From positions 1-64,000 of the forward strand of contig NZ_DAHUXJ010000053.1 in the NCBI RefSeq assembly GCF_027307225.1: a stretch of DNA of 64,000 nt. Reading direction: 5' to 3'. Within the stretch, counting starts at the first letter, position 1. Every line of letters starts with the position of its first letter. The stretch is from Bradyrhizobium sp. GTDB lineage: Bacteria > Pseudomonadota > Alphaproteobacteria > Rhizobiales > Xanthobacteraceae. The position numbers and the translations under genes were made by a program. Below are positions 54,057 to 63,587 of the stretch, piece after piece. A model generated the notes under the pieces. The model was not told where the DNA came from and made no database searches. It was given only the letters and a program-made list of their open reading frames with translations.

Positions 54057-54255
54057 ACGCCAGTCGAGATGCGCGGGTCAAGGCGCGAAGCACGTCTTCG
54101 TCCAAATGGCCCGCGCATCCATCTTCCGTGAAGAACCGTTTTGCAGATCGACGGACTGCCAGGATTTCGGATTAGCAACGGCTTCGGTCCCGACACCCGT
54201 TCCGCCGGGCAATGACGCCTTCGACCCCCTACCCTCATCCCGCAAGGAGACCACC

Positions 54256-54855
54256 ATGACCAAAGTTCTCGTGCTTTATTATTCCGCCTACGGCCACATC
54301 GAGAAAATGGCCGAAGCGGTAGCCGAAGGCGCCCGCGAGGCCGGCGCTACCGTCGACATCAAGCGCGTTCCCGAACTGGTGCCCGCCGACGTCGCCAAGG
54401 CTTCGTACTACAAGGTCGACCAGGCTGCGCCGGTTGCCAAAATCGACGACCTCACCAATTACGATGCGATCATCGTCGGCACCGGAACGCGCTTCGGCCG
54501 CATGTCCTCGCAGATGGCGAATTTCCTCGACCAGGCCGGCGGCCTGTGGGCCAAGGGCGCACTGCACGGCAAGGTCGGCGGCGCCTTCAGCTCCACGGCG
54601 ACCCAGCATGGCGGCCAGGAAACCACGCTGTTTTCGATTATCACCAACCTGCTGCATTTTGGCATGGTCGTCGTCGGCCTGAACTATGGCTTTGGCGGCC
54701 AGATGAGGCTCGACGAGGTGACGGGCGGCGCGCCCTATGGCGCCACCACGATCACTGGCGGCGACGGCAGCCGGCAGCCGTCCGAAAACGAACTCGCAGG
54801 CGCCCGCTACCAGGGCCGCGCGATCGCAGAGACCGCAAAGAAGCTGCACGGCTGA
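54256..54855 (+). CDS. wrbA: NAD(P)H:quinone oxidoreductase WrbA
   Basis: 199 residues from the ATG at 54256, with AAGGAG 8 nt upstream. Flavodoxin-like fold: [15 protein letters not shown] (FMN phosphate loop), [35 protein letters not shown] and a GGDGSRQPS motif. Reduces quinones by two electrons, protecting against redox cycling. The LysR, pirin and wrbA genes look like one quinone/flavonoid stress module. Confidence 0.93.
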   Translation: MTKVLVLYYSAYGHIEKMAEAVAEGAREAGATVDIKRVPELVPADVAKASYYKVDQAAPVAKIDDLTNYDAIIVGTGTRFGRMSSQMANFLDQAGGLWAKGALHGKVGGAFSSTATQHGGQETTLFSIITNLLHFGMVVVGLNYGFGGQMRLDEVTGGAPYGATTITGGDGSRQPSENELAGARYQGRAIAETAKKLHG

Positions 54856-54918
54856 AGCGAGGGGGCGGCAATCCGTTGTCAGGAAGGCCGCCCCGTCAAA
54901 TGGAATTGCGCGACGCTT

Positions 54919-56145
54919 CTACGGGGTGACGCCGACGGCGCGAACCGGAGCAGCCAAACGGCGCGCTCGCGATTGCCGGAAGCGCGCGAACAATTTCTGT
55001 CCCGGCCGCTCAATCAGATAGTAGCTGACACTGGCGACCGCGACGAGCATGACAAGAAAAAGGATGGTGACCAATATCGGCAAGACATGACCGCCCAGCA
55101 CGATCAACTTGCCGGCCTCACCTCCCAGCGCGGAGCTGACGCCTTCCGTGGTAGTCAGAACCCACCCGGTCTTCTTCTCCACGATCGACACGGCCCGATC
55201 GACAAAGTTGAAGATGATGAACGCCTGCCACATGTAGATCGAATACGAAACCTTGCCGAGCCAGTCGTTGAGCTTGTTCGACATCAGGCGCGAAACCGGT
55301 CCGGCCTCGAAAGCGAACACGAAAACTGCGGTCGCAAACACCAGCGGCGCAAAGAACGAATATCCGCTGCGCCCCGCCGATGACACGTACTCCACGATAA
55401 CGATCAGCATCGCCAGTTCGGGGAACCTGGAATCAAGCATGGTTTTGGGCGTGATCCGAAAAAGCCGATATGTCAGATGTCCGACCAGGAAGCCGTAGAG
55501 GCACCTGGCAAATCCGAAATCATAGCTCGCGTCCATTCCATGCTTGGCGAACAGAACGAGGATCGAAACGCTGGCGGCCAGCACGGCCACGACCACAACC
55601 ATGGACGCAAAACGAAACCGCGCGAGCCATGTCGAGCTGAAGACCAGAACGCTGCCGAATACCAGATAGGTCCAGAACTCGGCGCAAATGCTCCAGCTCG
55701 GCGGATTCCAGGTCAAATGCTGAACGAGTCCGAAGGACTGCCCGAACCCCAGATTGAGTGGAATGGTACCCAGTGAATTGGTGCCGGTGAACGGTGGCAG
55801 ATAGAACGAAGCGCCGCGCGCGGCGAGCACGGCTTTGCCGCTTTCGGCTGCCAGAAACGCCAGCAGGACAATCACGTGAAGCGGCCAGAGCCGGCCGAAC
55901 CTCCGGATTGCGAATGCACCCAAATCGTCGAGCGTCTTGATCCGATCGCCGTAGCTGTAGGTGATGACGAAACCGCTCAGCACAAAAAAGAAGTCGACAA
56001 AGAGATAGCCGTTGCGAACGAAATTGAGCGGATAAATCGCGCTGTACAGATTGAGGTGAAACAGGGCCACCAGCAGCGCGGCAACCCCGCGCCAGCTATC
56101 GAGCACCCGGAAGTGCAGCTTTGCCGTTTCCACCGATGAAGTCAT
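54919..56145 (-). CDS. acyltransferase family 3 (OafA/YrhL type) membrane protein
   Basis: 408 residues from the ATG at 56145, ten or so transmembrane helices. Family motifs: DSWRGVAALLVALFHLN (catalytic His region, about 16-32), FFFVLSGFVITYSYGDR and IRRFGRLWPLHV. Adds acetyl or other acyl groups to sugars of lipopolysaccharide or exopolysaccharide at the inner membrane. Starts 2 bp before the end of the upstream CelD-like gene, so the pair is probably cotranscribed. Confidence 0.88.
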   Translation of the reverse strand: MTSSVETAKLHFRVLDSWRGVAALLVALFHLNLYSAIYPLNFVRNGYLFVDFFFVLSGFVITYSYGDRIKTLDDLGAFAIRRFGRLWPLHVIVLLAFLAAESGKAVLAARGASFYLPPFTGTNSLGTIPLNLGFGQSFGLVQHLTWNPPSWSICAEFWTYLVFGSVLVFSSTWLARFRFASMVVVVAVLAASVSILVLFAKHGMDASYDFGFARCLYGFLVGHLTYRLFRITPKTMLDSRFPELAMLIVIVEYVSSAGRSGYSFFAPLVFATAVFVFAFEAGPVSRLMSNKLNDWLGKVSYSIYMWQAFIIFNFVDRAVSIVEKKTGWVLTTTEGVSSALGGEAGKLIVLGGHVLPILVTILFLVMLVAVASVSYYLIERPGQKLFARFRQSRARRLAAPVRAVGVTP

Positions 56146-56146
56146 T

Positions 56147-57304
56147 TCATTCCTCGTGTGACGATCGACCCAATGCACGCCCAATCTTTTGCGCGAGCCG
56201 CGGATAGCGGCGCAGTCCCTGCGCAGCGTGGTCGCGCAGGACGTAGGGAATGCCGCGCCAGCGGAGCGCAACGCTTGCGTCTGTGAGCGGAATCTGCATG
56301 GCACCAAAGCGGCGCTTGAACGCATAATTGCCCACGCTCAAATCGAACCGGCGAACGCCTTGCTCGTGGAGGGCCGCCATGGTGCGCTCGACGATGAGCT
56401 TGCTGGGGGAGCAATGCGACCAGCGAGCGCCCGCATTGCTGATTCTCAGGACGACAAAATGATCGTCCTGCCTGACACCGAACATGGTCGCCACGACCGC
56501 CTCATCGCAGCTCAGGGTCGAAACAACAACATAGCCATCTGACAACCCGCGCCTGACCAGATCCCGGTAGAAATGCGCGTGAGTTTCATCATTCAGCACG
56601 AACTCCAGACCGAGTTTCTGCATGCGCTCCTGTTGCTGCGCATCCATAACGTCAAGCGCCTTCAATGCCTCGTCGACCGAACGCATCATTCGAAAAGTCC
56701 CGCCGGGATGACGGCAAAACACGCGCCAATACCGCGCCATCTGGATTCGCTTGATTGAAGTTCGATAGGTTTCGAAATCTTCGCCGGTTTCGATGATATT
56801 CCCGTTCAGCGAGCTTGAGCCTGCGCGCCCCAACAATGCGAGGGGGTTAAATCCGCCCGCAAGCCTGCTCGGCATCTTCTTTAAACGAACAAGGTCGACG
56901 CCACCGGGCACCTTGCGCAATCCCGCCACCAGCGCCTTGCTAACCTCTCGCGCCTGCGCGGCGTCGAGCGTCACGCCATCCGCAAGCAGCGGCGCGTTGT
57001 AATCCGTCACATTCAGATCGGCGAATTCGACAATCCGCACGCCGTGGCGCACGCGAAGCACGAGTGGCACCAGCGCAATCCGCCGCCCGGTAATGCCGTC
57101 GCTGACGATCGCAATCAGCGGCAAGGCTTCCTTGAAAGCGCCATACCAGGCTTCGAACCACATCGGATGCTGAAAGGCCGTTTCCTGGTTGGCGCCGGAC
57201 CAGCATGCTGACGCGCGCTTCCAGTCATCGGCGAAGTCGATGCTGAAGCTGGGCGCAAGAGAAGATACTCGCCCGATTAGTCGCCCGGCTTCCGAGATCG
57301 TCAT
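56147..57304 (-). CDS. CelD/BcsL-like acetyltransferase (GNAT/FemAB-related)
   Basis: 385 residues. N-terminal FQHPMWFEAWYGAF and a C-terminal GNAT-like region: YRDLVRRGLSDGYVVVSTLSCDEAVVATMFGV, HCSPSKLIVERTMAALHEQGVRRFDLSVGNYAFKRRFG. Proteins of this type act in cellulose or other polysaccharide acylation and lie in exopolysaccharide clusters. No signal peptide. Its role in this cluster is inferred. Confidence 0.78.
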   Translation of the reverse strand: MTISEAGRLIGRVSSLAPSFSIDFADDWKRASACWSGANQETAFQHPMWFEAWYGAFKEALPLIAIVSDGITGRRIALVPLVLRVRHGVRIVEFADLNVTDYNAPLLADGVTLDAAQAREVSKALVAGLRKVPGGVDLVRLKKMPSRLAGGFNPLALLGRAGSSSLNGNIIETGEDFETYRTSIKRIQMARYWRVFCRHPGGTFRMMRSVDEALKALDVMDAQQQERMQKLGLEFVLNDETHAHFYRDLVRRGLSDGYVVVSTLSCDEAVVATMFGVRQDDHFVVLRISNAGARWSHCSPSKLIVERTMAALHEQGVRRFDLSVGNYAFKRRFGAMQIPLTDASVALRWRGIPYVLRDHAAQGLRRYPRLAQKIGRALGRSSHEE

Positions 57305-57676
57305 CGTCCGCCAACTTCCCTCAGCCGGTCCCGCTGCCGATCGTTCGACAGCATGACCGCACCATTTCGGTCTTCTGACCTGGTTGTTGTTTTCCGCCAG
57401 TTGCCGTCAATTGCCGTACGGCTTCGGTTGAATTATGCGTGATGCCGTTGTGGAGCAGACGCGCGATCTTTGGCTGTTTATCCCGCAAAAAACAGGGTTT
57501 AGGCAATCGCAGCGGCTGACAGTTGGCTCATCACTGGGATATATGGCTAACGTCGATATCCGCGGAACCTGAACAGAGCCGTCCAGAGCACCGATCTTTG
57601 CCGAACATCCTTAACGCAACCTGCCGGCGCATTGGTGCCAATTGCCGCTCAATCATCCGACGTTTCAGCAAACGCC
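57305..57676. other. intergenic region between divergent polysaccharide genes
   Basis: 372 bp between the CelD-like gene and the glycosyltransferase gene. There is a short direct repeat TTGCCGTCAA/TTGCCGTACG near 57401-57420. I see no other gene or clear promoter element. Confidence 0.5.
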
Positions 57677-58768
57677 ATGACGGCAGACACTGAACATAAG
57701 GCGCTGTTTCTCGGCGCGGGCGCAGAAATGCAATGCGGCATCGGACACTTCACGCGTCTGCTATGCGACGCCGTCGAGAAGCTCCATCCCGGCCGTTGCA
57801 CCACGTTAACCTTGACGCGATCGGAGGGGTCGGTTGCCGAGATCTGGCGCGCGGTCGGCGCCGCCCACAGCGTGGTCTGCAATCTCCCGATCGTGGCCTG
57901 GAAGCGGGTGATCCTGCGGCCCTTGCTGGCGCTTTTGATCGCCCGCCTGCGGCGCCGCCGTGTCGTCCTGATCCAGCATGAATGGGCGAGCCTGCATTGG
58001 CTGCGGCAGCTCACCTATCTCCCGGCGCTCTTGCTCGCCGACACGATTGTCATGTTCTCGCCACTGGTGCGGGGCGAACTGGCCAGCCATCCGCTTCTCG
58101 GCTGGACGGCTTCGAAATGCGTGCTGGCGCCGCTGCCGCCCAATATCGACGCTCCGTCGGACATCATCGATTCTCCCTTGCGCGAACAACTCGCCACCGC
58201 GCGCAAGAACGGCCGGTTGGTGCTCGGCTATTTCGGATCGATCTATCCGGGCAAGCAGCCCACGGCGCTATTGGATATCGCTGCGGACCTGTGGGACCGT
58301 GGAAAAAAGCCGCTGACCGTCTATATCGGCTCATTCATCAGAGCTCTGGATAACGTCGAGCAGGATTTCTACGGACGGGTAAACGAACTCGGCTTGACCG
58401 ATGATGTCATCGTCAGCGGCTACATTGCGTCCGACGCCGAGGTGTTCGGGTTGTTCGGCGAGGTCGACGCCTTCTGCTACCCGCTCGACGAAGGATTGAC
58501 CGCGCGGCGCTCCAGCATTCTCACCTGCGTGCAATCCGGCCGGCCGGTGATCGTCACCGGCCCCGCCAATGCGGATGAGTTCGATCATCACCCGCGGCTC
58601 AAGGCTCTGATCGATCGCGGCGCCATCGGCCTCGTTCCACGCGGTTCGCCGCCGCAAGCCTATGCCGATCGCATCATCGCCGCACTTGAATCGCCCCCCG
58701 CGCCCGTTCCATTCGATTTCGATGGCTGGTGGCAGGATGTCGCGAGGGCGATCGATTCGGAGCTTTAG
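57677..58768 (+). CDS. GT-B glycosyltransferase (family 4-like)
   Basis: 363 residues from the ATG at 57677 (MTADTEHKALFL). N-terminal GIGHFTRLLCDAVEKL; C-terminal LGYFGSIYPGKQPTALLD, VIVSGYIASDAEVFGLFGEVDAFCYPLDEGLTARRSS and TCVQSGRPVIVTG fit a GT-B glycosyltransferase with the donor in the C-terminal domain. Probably adds a sugar in capsule or exopolysaccharide assembly. The stop is one base from element C2. Confidence 0.8.
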   Translation: MTADTEHKALFLGAGAEMQCGIGHFTRLLCDAVEKLHPGRCTTLTLTRSEGSVAEIWRAVGAAHSVVCNLPIVAWKRVILRPLLALLIARLRRRRVVLIQHEWASLHWLRQLTYLPALLLADTIVMFSPLVRGELASHPLLGWTASKCVLAPLPPNIDAPSDIIDSPLREQLATARKNGRLVLGYFGSIYPGKQPTALLDIAADLWDRGKKPLTVYIGSFIRALDNVEQDFYGRVNELGLTDDVIVSGYIASDAEVFGLFGEVDAFCYPLDEGLTARRSSILTCVQSGRPVIVTGPANADEFDHHPRLKALIDRGAIGLVPRGSPPQAYADRIIAALESPPAPVPFDFDGWWQDVARAIDSEL

Positions 58769-58769
58769 G

Positions 58770-58846
58770 CTAGTGCGGCGAATTTGAAGTTCCTATCAGT
58801 TTCGCCGTGAGTTCGTTATAGGAACTTCAAATTCAAAGCCGCTACT
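58770..58846. repeat. CTAG hairpin element, subtype C (C2)
   Basis: Begins CTAGTGCGGCGAATTTGAAG and ends CAAAGCCGCTAC; one substitution in the right CTAG. Second C copy after C1. Starts 2 bp after the glycosyltransferase stop. Partner of D2, 15 bp away. Confidence 0.88.
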
Positions 58847-58861
58847 CAAAACAATAAGTTG

Positions 58862-58936
58862 CTAGAGCTCCTTTGATTCCGAAGTTCGCATCGGAGGGGC
58901 CGCAATAGCTTGCGAACTTCGGAATCGGAGCTCTAG
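58862..58936. repeat. CTAG hairpin element, subtype D (D2)
   Basis: Begins CTAGAGCTCCTTTGATTCCG and ends CGGAGCTCTAG, core GAAGTTCGC/GCGAACTTC. The left CTA is the reverse complement of the stop codon of the O-antigen ligase gene, and the whole element is translated as that protein's tail. Confidence 0.9.
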
Positions 58937-60250
58937 TTGCGTCTTCAGACGAAAGCGCGCGAGATAGTGCAAGCCGAACACCGCCGTCAAAAAAGTCACC
59001 CACATAGGATCGGCGCGGTCGAGGAAGAAGCTTTCCATCGAAGAAAGGTATAGTCCGAACAGCCATACCTGGAGCAATGCCGTTGCCAATGGGCCACTGT
59101 TGCCCTGGCAATCGGCGGTATGGAAATTTCGCAAGGGCGCGATCACGAATACCGCAATCAGCAGCGCCAACCCCGGCAAGCCCATCGCGAGCGTGATATC
59201 GAGATATCCGTTATGGCTATGGGCAGCCGAAGCAGCCCATTCCATGCCCTGCGGCAGATTTCGCACCGCGCTGCTTCCCCAGAACGACGCAAATCCATAT
59301 CCCGTCCAAAGTTTCAGCTGCGCAGCCTCTAATCCAAAGGTCCAAATATCGGTGCGGCCGGTGAAGGTCGCGTCCACCGGCAACGCTTTGGAAATGGCAG
59401 CGAGATGGTCGCTCATCACACTGCCGATGCCGATCATATTGAGCATCACAAGCGGAGCCAGCAACACGATGGCGCGGCCCCACAGCGATCGGATCGATGC
59501 GGCGAAGGAGGTCAAAGCCAGCACCACGACGCACAGGGCCAGCGAGCTCTTTCCCTCAGTGTTGATAAAAAACACAACCGTCAAGCCGACCGCGATCCCG
59601 CCAGCGAGCCATGAACCGGCGCGGATGATGTAGATGCCGAGAAATAGCAGCATCGCCATCATGCCCGCCGCCATGTTCTTGTGTCCGAACACGCCGCGCC
59701 AGTCTCCAGCGAGCGCTGGCTCCTGGGCGTCGGTTGCAAGGTGAACCGACAGATTGGGAATCAGCAGGACGCCCAGGTAGCAAACGGCCAGCAGGCTCAA
59801 AATCGCGATCGCGAACCAGCGTCTCAGTTCGTTCTCCGACTTCGGCAGCAACAGCAATGACGCGGCAACAGCCGCGACACAAAGCGACAGCACAAATCGG
59901 CGGGCGGAAGTACCCGGCTCGATCGACATCACGACGGTAGCAGCGGTCCAGCCGACCAAAGCGAGATAGCCCGGCGAGATCAGCGTCGCAAATCCGCGCC
60001 CGCCGTCGCGCATCGCGAGGGCAAATGTTACCAGGGCGAAACAGCCGAAGGCCACATAGGTCGAGGCTTCCTTGCCCGTCGTCACCTCGGCAAGCAGCAT
60101 GTTGCTGAGATCAATGAACGGCTGCAACGATATCCAGGCCAGCAATAACGCACCAACGAAGGCGCCCGTGCGCGCGATATCGATAGCCTCCCAGCGGGAA
60201 ACCTCGCCGAGGACGGCGCGCGTATCGGAGATGAAGGCGAACCGGCTCAA
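58862..60250 (-). CDS. O-antigen ligase/polymerase (WaaL/Wzy-type) membrane protein
   Basis: 462 residues, ten to twelve membrane helices. Wzy_C-type markers: DWRGVFGHKNMAAGMMAM (about 178-195) and AHSHNGYLDITLAMGLPGLALL (about 330-351). Joins O-antigen or polysaccharide chains to a lipid acceptor in the periplasm. The last 24 residues (from LELRFRSSQ on) are encoded by hairpin element D2 and end at its CTAG. Start is TTG at 60250, overlapping the next gene by 4 bp. Confidence 0.87.
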   Translation of the reverse strand: MSRFAFISDTRAVLGEVSRWEAIDIARTGAFVGALLLAWISLQPFIDLSNMLLAEVTTGKEASTYVAFGCFALVTFALAMRDGGRGFATLISPGYLALVGWTAATVVMSIEPGTSARRFVLSLCVAAVAASLLLLPKSENELRRWFAIAILSLLAVCYLGVLLIPNLSVHLATDAQEPALAGDWRGVFGHKNMAAGMMAMLLFLGIYIIRAGSWLAGGIAVGLTVVFFINTEGKSSLALCVVVLALTSFAASIRSLWGRAIVLLAPLVMLNMIGIGSVMSDHLAAISKALPVDATFTGRTDIWTFGLEAAQLKLWTGYGFASFWGSSAVRNLPQGMEWAASAAHSHNGYLDITLAMGLPGLALLIAVFVIAPLRNFHTADCQGNSGPLATALLQVWLFGLYLSSMESFFLDRADPMWVTFLTAVFGLHYLARFRLKTQLELRFRSSQAIAAPPMRTSESKEL

Positions 60251-61248
60251 GATGCGATCTTCGAGGCTTTATAGGGTTGAGGTTCGATACCGAACGCGGC
60301 TAGCAGACCACCGGCCGCGACGATCATCGGATGCAAGGCGATCAGCGTCTTTCGCTCGGCGAGATAAAGGCGAACGGCGCGAAGCAGCGATAGCGGCAAC
60401 AGCGCCAGAATCTTGGCGGCGAGCCGCACACGCAGCCACGGCGTTTGCGCCCCCTTGCGCTGGACGTGATAATTGATCGCGCCGATGCGAAGCCCGCGCA
60501 ATGCGATCCATGACAACCCGGACCGGTTGTCCGGAACCGTTTCAGTGATGACCGCTTCGGCCGCCCAGTGAAATTTCATGCCACCCCGACGGCAACGGGT
60601 GAAGAAGTCGACATCGCCGCCGCCAAGGAAATTGAAGCGCGGATCGAACGCGGGGCTGCCGAGACGGTCGAACGCCGATCGTCCGATCAGGCAGTTTCCG
60701 CAGCCGTAGATGATCGGCACCGGCCCGCTTGCATCATAAGCGGGGCGAAACGCCGGATGGCGCTGCAAGCCTTGCTTGGCTTCGTCATCGAAGCGCTGCA
60801 GAACCGGCCCACCGACGACGTCGGCGCCGGTCACTTCGGCCGAGCGCACCATCTCTTCCAGCCAATCCGGCGAGGCGATCTCGTCGTCATCGATCATCAG
60901 AAAATAGCGGGCCGCCGAAAATATTGCCTGCGCCGTTTCGAATGCTGCATTGATGGCATAGCAGTTTCCCTGCCGCGGTTCGACGACACAGAGTCCGGCA
61001 AGCCGGTTGGTCCGGAGAAATTCGCTGGCAACCGGCACGCTGCCGCAGGCCGCTGCATCGTTTTCGACCACGACGACGGCGAAGCGTCGATCGGTCCGCT
61101 GATCGGTCAACGACCGAAGCGTTCGCCGCAAGTGCTCGGGCCGGCGGAAGCAGGGGATGCACACAACGATCTCGATCGCTTGATCGAGCGAGGACGACAT
61201 TGCCGCGATCGCGCGCGGCGTTTCGCGCCTGAGACTAAAGTTTCCCAT
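60247..61248 (-). CDS. family 2 glycosyltransferase
   Basis: 333 residues from the ATG at 61248, which has GAGGTG upstream and overlaps the end of the next gene by 14 bp; an ATG at 61200 is possible. GT-A domain: VCIPCFRRPEHLRRTLRSL, then the metal motif IDDDEIA, and GGDVDFFTRCRRGG. One or two C-terminal hydrophobic helices. Likely adds a sugar in O-antigen or exopolysaccharide synthesis. TTGA overlap with the ligase gene. Confidence 0.85.
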   Translation of the reverse strand: MGNFSLRRETPRAIAAMSSSLDQAIEIVVCIPCFRRPEHLRRTLRSLTDQRTDRRFAVVVVENDAAACGSVPVASEFLRTNRLAGLCVVEPRQGNCYAINAAFETAQAIFSAARYFLMIDDDEIASPDWLEEMVRSAEVTGADVVGGPVLQRFDDEAKQGLQRHPAFRPAYDASGPVPIIYGCGNCLIGRSAFDRLGSPAFDPRFNFLGGGDVDFFTRCRRGGMKFHWAAEAVITETVPDNRSGLSWIALRGLRIGAINYHVQRKGAQTPWLRVRLAAKILALLPLSLLRAVRLYLAERKTLIALHPMIVAAGGLLAAFGIEPQPYKASKIAS

Positions 61249-62233
61249 CTGGCGGCACCTCGATCCAGGGGAGTTGCGACAGGCGCGGCCACCATCGGCG
61301 GCGCACTTCCTCCGCGGCCGGGTTGGAGTCCAGCACGGACGCCGGAATTTCCGGCATTTCCGCCGCCAGCACGTCATCGCGCAGGAAGATCGCGTTGAAC
61401 CCGAGCGCATTCATGCCGACAAGACGATAGCCCTTGCGCCGGCCGACCGCGACAAAGGCGGCAAGGCTGGCGGAGCGGAACATCGCCTGGTCGGCAGGCA
61501 AGGTAGTGAACGAGAAACCAGGCCGGTAGGGAATGGTGAGCGCAAGACCGCTCGGCACGGCGTTGTTGAACTCGCAAATCAAAATCCGCGGGCGCGTCTT
61601 CATCGCGCTCCACAGGTAAAGGTCGTTGCCGTCGATACCGAGCGACAGCACGTCGACCTCATCGGGTACGCCGGCAGCGGCGAGCGCGTGGTTGACGTTA
61701 TCGCGCGTGAACCACTCGGCCCGCATCACCGGCGGCGCGCTGCGAGTAGCAGGATGAGAGGCGAAGAAGCGCCGGCCTTCCCTGACGAAGACCGGGTCGC
61801 CGTCGAACAGGAAGCCTCGCCAGCGATGATGCACCAGAAGGTTGGTCGCCATGCAGACGCGGCCGTCCTGAGAACTGATTTCGACCACGGTGCGGGATGT
61901 CGATCCCGCAAGCGTCAGCAGATACAGGAGGTGACCGTCTTCCTCGAATTCGGAAAAGCGGCTGAAGCCGACCTGATCGAGTGGGAGGATCACGCCGGAA
62001 GCCTGCAGTTGCTTCCAGGTAGCGACCAGATTCTTCTGGGCCACCTCGGACTGGCGGTAGATTGCTTCCTCCGATCCGCGAGCCAACTCGACCAGCCGGC
62101 GTTTGATGGCGCGAAGCGAAGGCACACCACGCAGGCGCGCCTTGGCCAAGTCCAGCAATTGCCGGCCGAGGGCGGGTCGCGGCGCGGCCAAGGACGAGGT
62201 GGAAGACTGATACTCGGTCGTTGTTTGGCTCAT
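61235..62233 (-). CDS. FkbM-like protein (possible methyltransferase)
   Basis: 332 residues. The central part resembles the FkbM methyltransferase family: TVVEISSQDGRVCMATNLLVHHRWRGFLFDGD (a nucleotide-binding-like strand-loop-helix), DVLSLGIDGNDLYLW and RILICEFNNAVP. The SAM motif is not classic, so activity is uncertain. Lies at the head of a three-gene run (this, GT2, ligase). Confidence 0.7.
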   Translation of the reverse strand: MSQTTTEYQSSTSSLAAPRPALGRQLLDLAKARLRGVPSLRAIKRRLVELARGSEEAIYRQSEVAQKNLVATWKQLQASGVILPLDQVGFSRFSEFEEDGHLLYLLTLAGSTSRTVVEISSQDGRVCMATNLLVHHRWRGFLFDGDPVFVREGRRFFASHPATRSAPPVMRAEWFTRDNVNHALAAAGVPDEVDVLSLGIDGNDLYLWSAMKTRPRILICEFNNAVPSGLALTIPYRPGFSFTTLPADQAMFRSASLAAFVAVGRRKGYRLVGMNALGFNAIFLRDDVLAAEMPEIPASVLDSNPAAEEVRRRWWPRLSQLPWIEVPPDGKL

Positions 62234-62290
62234 CGGACGTTCAATTCGTTAAGGACTGCGTTACTTCCCGGCGTATGGCGTTCGTATCCA

Positions 62291-63394
62291 TCACGCCTTG
62301 TGGCGAAATTCGTCGATCACGTCGAACAGCGGCTTGCGCCTGAGTTCGGCATCGAGCGGCAACGGCCGGTTGGGCATACCATCCCGGCGTTTAAAATAGA
62401 TTGGCACCCAGGTGTATCGATCGCTGAGACCCCAGGTCAGGACCGCTTTCGGCCGAACCACCTCGTAAACCGTTTGTAAAAACTGGTCGGCGAGATCGGC
62501 CACCAGTTTGTCCCGCTCGTGGATTTCGCCAGGCAAGTCACGGTCGATCACATCAAGCTCGGTGATCCAGACATCGAGATCGAGGGCTTTGATTTCCGTC
62601 AGGAGCGCCTGCAAGCCATCACGATCGATCGTGCGGCTGGCGAACAGATGCGCCTGCAATCCAACGGCATGCAATGGCACGTTGCGGTCTCGCAGCGACC
62701 GCAGCAACTGAAGCAGCGCGCTTCGCTTTGCCGAAAAGCGCTCTCCGGCATATTCCACATCGTATTCATTGAGCACGAGCCGCGCGTCGGAATCGACCGC
62801 AGCGGTGGTCTCGAGCGCGATCCGCAGATAGTCGGGCCCGAGCCGTTTCGCCCAGATCGAGGGGCGTAGCGACGCGGCGCTTTCGGGCCAGTCGACCAGA
62901 GGCTCGTTGATCACGTCCCACGATGGAATTGCGCCTTTATATCGCGACACCACCGTCTCGATGTGATCGATGAGTTCGCGTTCGGCATCCGCGTGCGTTG
63001 CGATCTGTTCGGTCCATTTCGGCAGCGCGCCGTACCAGGCGAGCGTATGGCCGCGAACCTGGATACCGTTCTGGCGCGCGAAGTCGACAATCGCGTCGGC
63101 CTTCTCGAACCGGTATTGGTCCGGCGTCGGCCGCAGCTCGAGCCATTTGAGTTCGCTCTCCGGCACGACCAGCTGGCAGTCGGCGATCACCGCCTCGCGA
63201 TAGGATTGATCGGCCGCGAGCGCATCGGATCGCACCGCCGCGCCATAGGGAATGAAATTCCCCTCGGCCGAAGGCTTTGACGGTGTCGCAAATGCGGACA
63301 TGGCGGACAACTGACCTGTGCCGAAAACGGTCAGTGCCGCGGCCGATGCCGTGCCGGCGAGAAAACCGCGCCGGGAATGCGTCTCTATCGACAT
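62291..63394 (-). CDS. GH10 endo-beta-1,4-xylanase-like glycosidase, Tat-exported
   Basis: 367 residues from the ATG at 63394. Twin-arginine signal SRRGFLAGTASAAALTVFG. GH10 barrel with acid/base Glu164 in DVINEPL and nucleophile Glu279 in VWITELDV, and HTLAW (about 116-120), so both catalytic residues are present. In polysaccharide clusters such enzymes trim or release the chain rather than digest plant xylan (inference). Transcribed alongside the FkbM-like gene, 57 bp upstream of it. Confidence 0.88.
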   Translation of the reverse strand: MSIETHSRRGFLAGTASAAALTVFGTGQLSAMSAFATPSKPSAEGNFIPYGAAVRSDALAADQSYREAVIADCQLVVPESELKWLELRPTPDQYRFEKADAIVDFARQNGIQVRGHTLAWYGALPKWTEQIATHADAERELIDHIETVVSRYKGAIPSWDVINEPLVDWPESAASLRPSIWAKRLGPDYLRIALETTAAVDSDARLVLNEYDVEYAGERFSAKRSALLQLLRSLRDRNVPLHAVGLQAHLFASRTIDRDGLQALLTEIKALDLDVWITELDVIDRDLPGEIHERDKLVADLADQFLQTVYEVVRPKAVLTWGLSDRYTWVPIYFKRRDGMPNRPLPLDAELRRKPLFDVIDEFRHKA

Positions 63395-63587
63395 TGATTC
63401 AACCTGAAATCGGGCCTGCCAAATCGTTTGCACGAATACTCGCACCAACAACTGCAATATCCGGTCCAGCGCAGTCCTTTGCAGCACCAAATGTCGGCGA
63501 TGGTTACCGCATACGGATTAACCAGACCTTCAGCATCCCCAACACGGCGAAGCCGCGCGGCATTAATCTTGCTCTCGGGACACCAAG

